Shown: piece after piece, positions 1 to 12,017 of the stretch
Layout of the letters: each line of letters begins with the position of its first letter
How positions within the stretch are numbered: the first letter of the stretch is position 1
Assembly: GCF_018691265.1 (NCBI RefSeq)
Contig: NW_024881324.1
Location: forward strand, 8,373,730-8,437,729
DNA length: 64,000 nt
Reading direction: 5' to 3'
Source: Tyto alba
Taxonomy: Eukaryota > Chordata > Aves > Strigiformes > Tytonidae
Position numbers and translations under genes: made by a program
The notes under the pieces: generated by a model
Told to the model about the DNA's origin: nothing
The model's input: the letters and a program-made list of their open reading frames with translations, nothing else
Databases searched by the model: none

Positions 1-3000
1 CAAAGGCACACCGAGGACACCATTATATTTAACTTAAGAACGATTTTGCATTAATCCCGATTTAGCCACTGAGATTTTCAGCTCCAACTGGTTATAGCAA
101 GTAAGGCACTGGAAAGCCCCGGGTGAGGCTTTCTCCCTCACCGCCCTCACATGGGACTCACTTCCAAGAGCCCTTTAAATGCCAGTCCCTGAGTGATGGG
201 TTTCATACAGCGGAGCCACCTGCCCTGCACAATTTGAAGGGAGACCTTCTGCATTTTGCTTTCCAGCTACTTTTACTCTTCTATTCACCCTGAACATAGC
301 CTTCAGTGATAAAGCTAAAAAGCCCCACCCTTGCTCATTGTCCTGACAATATTTAATTCTGACAATGCATTCAGTGCACTTCATGAAATATGCAACCCTG
401 TGACTAATGAGGTATTTGCATGTAAGGGCCATATACAATAAATTGAAGGGCAATAAAAGTAAAGGAAAACCATGAACTGATCAGCCAGCTGTTAAAATGA
501 AGCAAAGTGTGTCTTATTAAATGTGTTCTGTTATATCCAGATGCTGTCTAGAACTCAGACTTGGCTCCCTCAGTAAAGTTTCACCTTAAAAAAACTCCAG
601 GTCTCCCTTTCTGTTATTACACGTTAGCTCCCTACTTTTCAAATACTGATGAAAAGTTCACCTCTCAACTGCCTCCCTGCTTTCCACTCATCACGTAAGG
701 GGAGTACTATTTTGATTTTATGTGTGTGATTGCGTCTGCTCCAGAGCTAAGCATCCTATCAGCATATGACCAAATAGCAAAGCTGACATTTTTGCCATGA
801 TTATCCACGAAATGTGTTTCCTACCTCTGATTTACAAGAGCCCTATTCATGAGAAATGATTAATAGCTCACTAGCGCTGCCAAAAAGCACATAAATCTAG
901 ACATCCTCTCTGCTCCTGACATGCCGCTCATCTCGTAGATATGTTCAGATCGCTCTCTCCCTCTCTCCCGTTTATCTGTGTCTGATCCCCAATGGGCACA
1001 CGCTCGTGCTGATTAGGCAGTACAGTTGCTGACTGGGACAATCTTAGGCTTATATTACTGATGGCACCCAATTAGAGGTTGCAGAAAGCAGTGTCCTTCC
1101 TGGCTTGTACTAGACAAGCATGATTAAGTGTTAAATGCCTTCTAAATTAACAGGCAGCATCACCCATGTGTCTGTTACAACTTATCAGGGTAAGAAACCA
1201 GCTCCATTGCCAAGTTTGCTCTGTTCGCAGTTAAGTCTCTCAGGCTGTAGACTAATAGAGCTGAAAGAGGGCAAGCTGCATACAAGCATACACCTGATTC
1301 AGCTGATGCTTAACTTATTCAACAAGGTTTCATACACTTGGCATTAAACATGCCTTTAAGTGCCCCACTCAGATGTGATAGATTTAAACAAGCACCATCT
1401 GAACCAGGGCCCATGATATCATTCTCCATTCCCTCACCCCCAACCCGCCCCCGGTCTAATAAAAGCTATTTCACAGTTCTTGAGCATCCTTCTTCTGAAG
1501 ATCCTAGAGTGTTTTGCAATTATTAAAGAACAGATCATACCATGCCTACCCATTTCATTCCATAATTTCAATGGGGCTGCTAGCACAGCAAGACACACAC
1601 AAAAAAAGTAGCTTATTGTGCCTAGTACGTGAAGAGAATATCAAGGTTGCAGCACTTTCCCTATGCGTATCCACTATGACACAAGCCTTTAATTGTACAA
1701 TCATGTTCTACTTTACAAATAATACAGGGTATAACATGCCTTTTCCTTGCTGACTTTGATGCAGACGGGTTTCAGCTTGCAACTGTTTTTCATTCCTGTA
1801 TTCACAATGTTCACTGTTGTTACAATACGGTGCATTTTTCATTTAAGATACTACCATCAGACCTCAGAATCATGCACAGCTCCCACTGACTCCTCTGGAA
1901 ACCCCAGCTATTACCCCAGCTGTAATAAAAAAATCAATATTATTATTAATAAAATAATTATAAAAGAGCACTGTTTTCTCCAGGCGTGTTTTGATAACAT
2001 TCTTGGCACTCCTGTTCTGCTCAGTTTTTTTTTTTCCTCATTATTAATTACTGGTCCAAGCTTATAAGCAGCTATCAACTTTTGAGTGCACCCACCCAGA
2101 ATTTTGCAGCTGCTTGCAGCTTAGTTATTGGGCTTTATTACTGCACAAACTCCTTCTCAAGTAAATACCTGAAAAGAATTGCACCAATGTGAAAGGATAC
2201 CTTGCCTAGTTGGACAGTCTTCAGAAGTGTAAATGCTGCTCCATTCCCCACATACCTTATCTTCAAGCTGTCTGGCACTTTTGCTAGGTAACAGATATGC
2301 TTTCTTCAAAGCAGTGCTCAACGGTTTCTCTAAAGAGTGAAGTGTGGCCTATATCATTTTCATTTCTGTGCTAAGGATACGAAAGTTATTAGTGTTGCTC
2401 CTCCGGCTGTTGTATCACAAATTCTTTCAGAAGCAGAATATTTCATTACTGTTTCTTGCCATGACCTTATGACCAGTTACGTATCCTGCACAGCTGTATG
2501 GGCAGCACTAGCCATGGGCTACATCCCTGAGAAAGAAGCACCTGATGATACAAACAGGTGTCCATTGCAGCTGTATTTTGTGCAATGCTGTTTGCAAAGC
2601 ATATAATCACACAAAGTGAAAAATCAAACAATAACAGCCACTTTCGTTGCTCAGCATGCCCAAGCCTCCCCGGTCGGTGAGTCATAAGCCCCAAAGGGCC
2701 TTGATTCTCTGCTTATTCCTAAGCCATGCTCGCTCACAGCTTCTTACCTGACTTATTTTCTTCTGCTGCATTTGGAACTGGTCTGTCAGACTGCATGGCC
2801 TAATTCTGCTCAGCGTTTGCTTTGCTCGATTACTGCCTTCCTACAATCAGCTAAAAACATGTTTAAATATTCCTACCATTTAGCCCAAAGGAAAACTGTT
2901 TAGCACATTTAACATCTTTACCCAGAGACTTTCTGCAGATGTAAGATCTGATGGCAGCCACTAACACCTTCCTGTATAAAAAATGTATTTCTAAAAGAAA

Positions 3001-6000
3001 GGCTACATGTAAAGTAAATAGAGCATTCTTCCATAAAACAACACAACATTTTGCCCCAAGTGCAAAAGGAGATTTTTTTTAAATGGTAAGTTACAAATAA
3101 TGAATGATATTTCTTCCCTTCCATTTTTGTGAAGTGTGCAAAGCAGAGCAGTTAGGATGAGGTGTTAATTTTATCATCTTCCAAATGGCAGATTCAAGGC
3201 AAATGGAAACTGTGATGAAACCCCTATCTACTGGATATCTACCCACCTCTCAGCTTTCCAGATAATACAAAAACTTTGTTTTCCTTCAGGAGGGTGCTAA
3301 ATAACCTAGAATTTGATAGACCACACACAAAAAGACCCACCCCAAAAAACTTTCCATGTATTTTTACCAGTCTACATCATTTCTCGGCCATTTCACTGGG
3401 AGCACAACACACCAACTTCTCTGACGTAACATCCCTTAGTGGCCCACGTAGGAAACATTATCTATCTGGGTTGGTTGCACTATCTAATTAGAGATCTCCC
3501 AACAGCTCATCTTCACTAAGTTTCATAATTACGTGACTCCAAGCGTCAGCCATCCTCACTCAGCCGTTCCATGGGAGCTTTCTTGGTAGACATTGCTTAA
3601 GGTATTTCTTTTACTTTCATTCTTATTTCACCATCTGCAGTACTCAGAACAGTTTTCAGATACCCTTTTTTCCACAAGAGATGTTGTTTGTTGCTTTGGA
3701 GACTCATATTGAAAGAAGAGCAGAGAGGAATAAATGACATTCGGGGTATTTCATTACATCTATAACCTCAAAGGTAGGAGGAAAAGAGAGAGAAGTTTAA
3801 AATAACTTCCATTCCTCTTGTCCACAAAAAAATACTTTCAAATTACATATTTATGTTCTGGCGGTAGATGATATATTTACAAGGGCTCTTCTGCCAGTCT
3901 TCTTTTGTATAACAAAATGCTCTTACTCAAGTTTTGGGCTATTTCAAGGATTGTTCAATGCTGGTTTATTCTATGGCTAACAAACACATTAACTTAACCA
4001 AGGAATGCCCAGAAAAAGTAAATATGGGAATCAACACTCAACCTGACCTTACCCTCCTTCAGCAGGTCCTGTACTTTCACAGACAGGAATATGGCTAGAC
4101 CAACTCTCAGGGAAAGAAAAAAAAAAAAAGAAGGAAGTTATTTTCATGGATCATTGGCCCTAACTTTCCCAACTGGGTTCCTATTTGTTTATGAAAATAA
4201 GTACAAAACAGCATTTTAATTCAAATTGCTCATGATCATTACAGGAACCATGATATACTGAAGTTTCATATGGTACTGTGCGTGTTCTGGGTGCTGTTTT
4301 GGCCATTCTTAAATCAAAAGAGCAATCTGCCTTTCTGAGGTTCATGATGCCATTTTGTCAGTAAAGAAATTAATGGATACTAGTACCCAGTAAGACTTGA
4401 AATGTAGGAAGAAACTTTCTCTACCACTGTTCATTTTTCAAGAGCATGGGTTTAAACCTCAGACACTTAATGGGACATGTGCATACTCCCATCTCCTTGG
4501 CATATTTAAGTGATATCAAATAAATTGTGACATGCTTTGGGAGAATTTTATCATTAAATATTTTGCACACATCATCTTGACCCTTATACAGCCTGATGAA
4601 AAAAAAATAATTTGAGTAACATAAAAGTTTTTTCCTAAGATAGGAGAGCCTTACCTGACCTAAGATCTATTTTCTTTACTTAAACAAAACAAACAAATGA
4701 AAACCCAAATCTTGAGCTTTCTGAATAAATTAATCCTAATTAGGTAAGGAAAGAAAAAGTTGGGTGGTGCCGGCATCAGCAGAATCAAAGCACGTTCCAT
4801 TATTTAGCTAATACAAGCAATTTTGTTGAACAAACTATACCTTTGTTCTGTAAATTTTGGAAGTTAGGCTTTGGACAGATGTTCCCTGCTGGATGCAGAC
4901 AGGCCAGGGGAAGGTTAATAGCCCCAGCTGTTGATCATCACTTCTTTGCAGAGGTTACTGTTCCCTCACATTTGTTGGCAGAGCTTGCTCACAGAAATGC
5001 TCCTGAAGCCACTTGAAGTAAGTGGCGTTACTACTTAGGCAGTTCAAGCTAACTAGCACAGCTGGTGAAAGAGTTTGTGCCTGGCTGTACCTTTAAACTT
5101 CCACTGTTGACAAGATTGCAAGTTTTCATAACTTCTTGTCAGGAAAGAAGCTCTTCTCACCTTTTGCGCAGCACCAGAGATCAAATCCCAAATGCCACAC
5201 TTGAATATTTAGCCTTACATGCCTCCTAGTTAAACATTGACAATTGTGTTAAATGTGCTAGCACACTACAGTCCTGTTTCGATGCTAACTTTCTGCTTTG
5301 ATTAGCTTTCAAATCGCTGTTCCAACAAGCTCATGGTCTTAGAAACAACAATCAAAATCTGTGTTACTTCACTGTGCAAGGGCATCCTGCAGACTTGTGT
5401 GACACATCTAAGGATACAACATGCACAAAATGCAGCTCTGATGAAGGAGTGTTGGGAGGCACCAGGCTATGGGCAGAATACAGCACTTCAGACATGCCAT
5501 GATGCTCTAGACAAGCTCCTTGACTTTCTCTGCTACTTTCCCACCTACAAAATAGTGAAACTTTTGTAGAGTTCTTTGAAATCTGAGTGAAAAGTGCTAT
5601 GTGTTTGTGTATGATAACCATTCCTAAGCATATAGATCCACTATTCCTCAGCAAAATATAAAAAAAAAAAAAAATTGCATCATACAAATATTTCATCAAC
5701 AGATAATTAGCATTGGCACATGAATGGTTATGACTTTACAATAATTCAAGGTTTATTTTCTCACTGTTTTGTAAGTAATATGTATCTGTGAGTAAATTCC
5801 AATATATCTCCAATTAAGGGACACATTGAATTTACAACTGTTTTTTGAGGGATTTTTTCTGCTTTTTCTCCTGGCAGGATATTGATTGAGCTGCCTAAAA
5901 TGTCATTCACAGCAGTCTATTTATGTGATGACGTTGCTATTCAAGTGAAATTGCTATGTTTAACACCTTTTTCCTCTCCAAGGAAAAATATTATTTTGCA

Positions 6001-9000
6001 GACAAAACAGGAAGTTATCCAAGGGTTTAAGAAAAGATTTTGCTGTTTCTTTCCCTCAGTATAGAATTACTTTATTTTCATGCATTCGTCTACCCTCTAC
6101 TGCTTGAGCTACAGATAATACCAAGTAGCAAGTTATAATCCAAAAATCATATTAGAAGAACATTACAGATACAAAGCAAATCACTCAAAACTTACAACCT
6201 TTCAAGATTTCCCAGCCAATTGCATTTCAAGCCCCTTGGCATATATGTTGTATGAAGGACTATGGATGATACGATGAATTTTTCCTAAAGCCATTTCCTC
6301 AATCAGTGGACAGACTAGATGCTAATTACTACATACATGAACGTTCACTTTTTTTTTTTTTTTTTTTAACTCTTACTGCTATCCATGAGGTGCTAGATCT
6401 AATTTACTGACCTGTAGTCAAGACTTGTATGAGAGAGGATTATGGATGTCTGTTGACTTTTCTGTCATGCCATCCTTGCACTACTTGAGTGCTTTGCAAG
6501 CAAGAAATCATCTGTGTGATTTTGTGAACGGGATGAGCTTCCCCTCATTTCCACAGGTGAAAAGATAATATAATGATAACCTGGAAAACAGTAGTTATTA
6601 AGTAGCTTCACTTAAATCTCCGCAATTAACTTACATTCCACCACATCCCTCCTACGTTTTAACATTTCTTGAGTTCTTCTTGCATGTATGCTAGGACATT
6701 TGTAAAGCCTGGACTCTGGCAACACTGGGACAGTTTGCTTCTACCCCCCAATTCTTTCTCCAAATCATTGGAGCTTCTCAACAAAATGGATAGACACATT
6801 TATGTTTAAGACAAGCAAAAAAAGCAACATATTTCTCTTAAACTTGTTCTCAGGGGAAAAAAAAAACAAACACAGCCATTTTTCCTGAAGCTATAGATAA
6901 CTCAGCCAGATGCGATCTCCCAGTCTGTACATTTTCAGGCCAAATAATATATATTTGAAAAATTTATAAGCAACTGAAAACAGGGTCTTGTGATGAAAAG
7001 TGTCAAGCAAGCTTAACTATAGGTGGCACTCACAGCTTCGCCTATAATTAATATCTCCTATGAGGAGTCTGCTGCTAATCCAGATGAGGCAGGCAGTGCA
7101 AGGACTCTCTGCATACCTACACAAAAGAGGGAGGCTGTGTTAAGAGGTCTAATTCATTCCTCTGATGATTGAAACAAACAGGCATCAAATGATTTAGACC
7201 ATGTAATCAGCGTTCACAACCTCAGCAGAGTACCTGAATACAGCACAGAAGCAGTAGTGAGCATCTAAACCCCCCTTCTCGACATTCCTACATGTGAACC
7301 AGTAAATTGGTGAATTATTACCGCATAAGGAAGCCAGAAAGGAAAACTTCACTTGCAAACAAACAGCTTCTAGCTAGCTCGGAAGAAATACGTGACTTTG
7401 ACCCAGCCAGTTTTTACCCTGGTGAGTCACAGCCAGATCTGTCCTGATACAGCCAACATTAATTACCAAACATGTCTTCTCATGGTTGACACTATTCCAT
7501 AAAGGAAAAGACAAGAAAGGAAAAGGCCCTGTCCCTAATAAACCTGGCTCTGTGTCATTGTAAAGAGCAGAGTGCCTTAAAACGTGACTGACACCTGCAT
7601 TCCCCTTTGTCTTACTCTGCCAATGTTTCTGAAGTCAACTTTTCTCCAACTTGGTTCTTATGTGTGTCTATGGGCTACATGAATAAAGCATTGCTTTATC
7701 ACAACTCATTTACTCAACATACTACAATGTATTGTACTCCCATAAAGGGATAAGAATCCTTGATGATTTGAAACTCTGTAGTATACTGCTGCACTTAGCA
7801 GAATCACTAGATAATAGTAAAATAAAATCTGTCATTAACTGAATAATTGTTTTCTCTCTCCCTCATGGAGGTGGAAGGAAGTATATAAACAGTTCATGTC
7901 TCTCTATCGAAATGAAGACCAACATATTCAATGAGCTAGGGGGTGGTTTCCCCCCTTTTTAAATCAGAAAAGTATTTTTTAGCACTCAGTTATGTATTCA
8001 AGCTTGTCTTAACATCTGTTCTCAAAAAGCACAATGAAAGACATACTTTTAACTACAAACACTGATAAAATATGGCAACACTCTGTTTTTCCCTGCTGCA
8101 GAACTGCCAAGTAATAAGGATTTGCATGACTAAGCTTCTATTACGCTGACATATGCAAAACTCAGGAATAATCATTCTTTCTCGTTTGACAACACTTAGA
8201 AGGGAAACACTCCTTTTACTCTCCGCTAGGACATGTCGGGCCTCAGACAAGATGAAGAGTATCATTCAACCAAATCAATTTTTAAATGGACATTTAAATG
8301 CTGAGTTCTCTTAAGCAGAGGCACTTGGATAGCGACCTTATTATGTGAGCTAAAGGTCACTAGAGATTTGCCTAACACTTGCAAACATACAGTATTTCAT
8401 CTGAGGTGTCTCTGCACAGAAACCACCCCACCATTTGGAATCCGCTTCTCTGAACTTAAATAAATGTTTAAACAAGCTTCTTGAAGCACCTTTGCAAAAC
8501 TCACAAATCTGTGAACAATATATTGGATTAAAACAGTGTCCAACTAAAGGATAAAAAGGTTAATAAACATTTTCAAACTTGGGTGCTTAAGGTTATTTTC
8601 ACACGATTAACTACCATTGGCCAACCTTCCTCTGGGAGCAGCATCTGCGGGTTGACTTGAAGTGACTGGCAGGTGCTCAGCTGTTCAGAAGAGTACGATT
8701 TATCAGCCTAATTTTAGGCACAAATTTTTAAATGTTGCCCTCTTTCAGAATGAAATTTCTCCTTATTTACTCAGCATCTTCCATTGTACTGCACAGTATA
8801 TTACAACTTAGATTTCAAGATAGATCACCAAAAAATGTAAATAAAATGTAATTCTAGGCTGAGGTCCTCAGGAATAATGAGGCACTGTTTCCTTTCTAGA
8901 CACCTAATCCACAGTACAATTTACAGCATACATCTAGTAGAATGGCCATAAACTCACATGTGTATCTCCGACCTAGCTAGAGAATCTAGATACCACATAT

Positions 9001-9040
9001 ACAAAATAAGACACATCCTTATCATTTCTAATAAAAAAAA
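1..9040. other. Gene desert upstream of JARID2, segment 1
   Basis: I find no supported gene. Open frames are short, lack codon structure or family similarity, and fall as expected by chance. There are A/T homopolymers near 4122, 5650, 6350 and 6850. A block at about 700-1095 looks like a conserved enhancer. TGAGTCA (AP-1/NF-E2 type) occurs at 2678-2684 and 7433-7439. Confidence 0.7.
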
Positions 9041-9098
9041 AACAAAAAAACAAACAAACAAACAAACAAACAAACAAACAAACAAACAAAAACAAAAA
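9041..9098. repeat. (AAAC)n microsatellite
   Basis: An A-rich lead is followed by about ten CAAA units and a degenerate end. The opposite strand is (GTTT)n. Confidence 0.9.
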
Positions 9099-11868
9099 CG
9101 TATTTTTAAAGATAAAACTGTCAGTTGCAAAATGTTTGGAAACTGGCTAACAGAGTACAACTATTATGTCATCTCTTATGATAACCTTGTGTAATCTCCC
9201 AGACAGGGTGAATAACCTGTGGAAGTCTGTATGAAAAACCACTTCCAGGGAGAGCATATGATGCCCACATTTGTAAAGATGCAGAAAGAGAGCTGGTATT
9301 CAACACACATCAATCTCAACCTCTTGCAAGGAACTAAATGGACTTTGGATGGTGAGCCCAGCTTGGCTGGCGATTACGATTGTTGACAAAAGGATCCTGA
9401 AAGTTACTGGAATTGTAATCAAAGCATGGGGATGGGAAGGAGAGGCCACTGCCACACAGTCCGAACGCACTGCTGGTGCCGTCGTGCCTTTGAGACATCT
9501 CATTGCTGCATTCTGGGTAAACTTTCACTAATGGTAATCACCAGCAGCCATTTTCAGCTTAGTTTTGTAAGTAATGAGGTTTAAATGATTGTGCTATCTG
9601 CCTCTTTCTGTTTACCTCTTCCCACTCCCTCCCTCTGCCCCAGCCTCCCTCTCAGAACACTTCCTGAGCTGTTGGCCAACCCAAATCAGTGATTGCTCTG
9701 AGGGAGAAGTGGGCAGAGTTCAATTGCTACAGTTGGCAGCAACCAATTGCCCAGCTAGTACTGCACATGCACAGCACTGAGCTAGACAACGTGCACGCTG
9801 CTCTTTACAGCATAGCCTGCCATAAAAAAAACATGGAGAAAGGTCAACATAATGCACCGTGAAGAGGAAGGGATGGAGGACACAAAGTCAATGGGAACCA
9901 TGTTTTATTAGTCCCACTGCTCACAGACTGACTTCTTTCCGTGGTGATTCTGCCTTACACGATCTGTCTGCATTTGGTGAGCACCCACCAATAGCACTGG
10001 TACTGTCAGAGCAGCACAGAGAAAAAAATGCACTGGTGAAAGACAAACTTGTTTTCCTACTGACCTAACAGTGGTCACCTGGAGCAACCAAAAGATGGAG
10101 ATGATGTGAGAAATAGAAAACAAATTTAATAATTCCAGAATAAGGAAGTAAGTCTCAGTGCCAGTCTTTCCTAAGTAACTATGCATGTACATACAAAATT
10201 AGGATAGTTTTCTGCTTACTGTTTTTTCAGCTTGTCAGCAACTCACCAAGTATTATATTAATGCCGAGAATAATAATTTCCCTTAAAATTTATCAGTAGT
10301 TAGCAAGCGTCCTGAGGAAGACACACATTTCCTTCTTCTCTCTTTGTTCCCCTCCAGGACCACTCTCCTCAAGCAGGGAGCCCTTTGTACTAGGATTTAG
10401 GCTGAGAAACCCACACTCGCAATCATAAGAAAATCGGATAAATAAGGATGGAATTAACCCATTAATTAATTATTTGGTAACACTGTTCTCCAGATTAATG
10501 TCTCCTTTGGATTATCTGATGAATACTGCATTTAACTAACTTTCTTTTGATCCTCCTACTGGGAAATATAGAAAGGCTGAGATGGCGGGGGTGGAAAGAT
10601 AATTATGCTTAAGAAGATGACAGTATCTTATCCATACTAGGAAGGTTAAATTCAAGCAGTTCCTTCTCAAGACTCCTACTAGCAAGTAGAGATGCCAGTG
10701 TGAAGCTGCTTAGCCAGTTTCAAACTGGTACATGTTCTCATGCTCTTGCGACACCTGGCATATGCTGAATGCATTGAGACTTGTAAAAAAACAGTGATTC
10801 ATTGTTAATCGTTCAGAAAAGAGCCAGAGATTCATGGTAACCCTGTATTTCTGGAAAAGTACATCTACACCCCAATTTTTATCTGTTTTATGAGACAGAA
10901 ACTGCAGATGAGGTTGAGACCAGAATCTGGATCCTGATCTGTTCTACAAAATTTTGGGGAGTGTCACTTAAACCCACAGTTAACCTGTGCAGTATTAGGT
11001 ATGGTGAGCTGTGGAGATTCAAGAAGTGATCCCACAGCCAGGAAGATTTTCTGGCATAAACTGTGCAGTTTTCGATGGTAGGCTCAGCAGCTACACAAGT
11101 AGCCTCACCCACGGGCTGAATTGGGTCTCTTCTGTTTTGCATTGTAATGGCTGAGTTCTGATCTCCTGGTTTGACACAATTACTTTTCAAAAAACAATCG
11201 CACTTCTTGTGCGCCTATTCCAGGAAAGTATTGATTTGCATTTGCATAAGGAACATTTTAAGTAACTTTTTTTACTGAAAACTTGCCATTTCATTCTCCC
11301 ACCTGTAATTTTCCATAGTTAAATCTCAGGGTCTGAATTCCACATTTCGATATCTCCGACAGGCCATTTAACCATTAAAAAAAGGCATGTTAATTACTTC
11401 TCTTGCTTAAAATAACTTCAGTGCTGCTCCAAGCTAAGCAGGAGAGATATTCAGATTTAGCAGTCCCTGCCACTTGCTTTCTTCCTGTCTCATCAACTCC
11501 ATTTAGCACCAGGAGTGAGGAAATCAAGAAGACAAGCCAGCCAAAGTGAGGTTGACCCTGCGGAAGAAGCGGAGCTCATAAAAGACATGGAAGGGGTAGG
11601 CACAGCATGTGGAGGATAGGTGGATTGAGGAGGGGGTTGAGCAGGTCTTTGGTGAGTGGGAGGACAGTTGGGAGGGAGCATGTAGAGGGCAGGATGGGGA
11701 GAAGAGTTAGGAAGTGAAAGAGTATGTAGCTGTGCAATGGGAGGCCAAAGTGGAAGGATGAGCTGAAATGTCCATTCTTGGAATGAAGCGGAGAACCCGC
11801 CCTGTGCTGAACCTTGAGTGACACAGACTGGTCCTCCAGGCTCGTGGCTATCCCCTCTGTCCTGCAAG
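9099..11868. other. Gene desert, segment 2
   Basis: Non-coding. An AT-rich stretch at about 10240-10560 with TTAATTAATTA-type homeodomain sites has the look of a conserved element. A purine-rich stretch occupies 11575-11760. No gene is supported. Confidence 0.65.
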
Positions 11869-12017
11869 AGCTCCGCATTTCTGTGCCAAGTTATCAGTGC
11901 ATGGAAGGCTGACAGCGGAGTGTCGAGGCCTCGCAGCAGAGCAGCTGCCGCGCTGCCCTCGGGAGCAAATGCAACAGCACCGGGGACTCTCCTTACCAGA
12001 CACTAACCCCGCGCGAG
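11869..12017 (+). other. Isolated mini CpG cluster with exon-like borders
   Basis: A pyrimidine-rich CCTCTGTCCTGCAAG precedes it and a GCGAG then GTAAAA donor ends it. I count about ten CpG in the last 130 bp, in a region that otherwise has almost none. It may be a non-coding exon or a small promoter/enhancer of a desert lncRNA. There is no protein similarity. Confidence 0.25.

Noticed and set aside
2337..2606. 89-codon plus frame with a protein-like look
   Set aside because: Codon usage shows no bias and no family could be recognised. Frames of this size are expected by chance in 64 kb.
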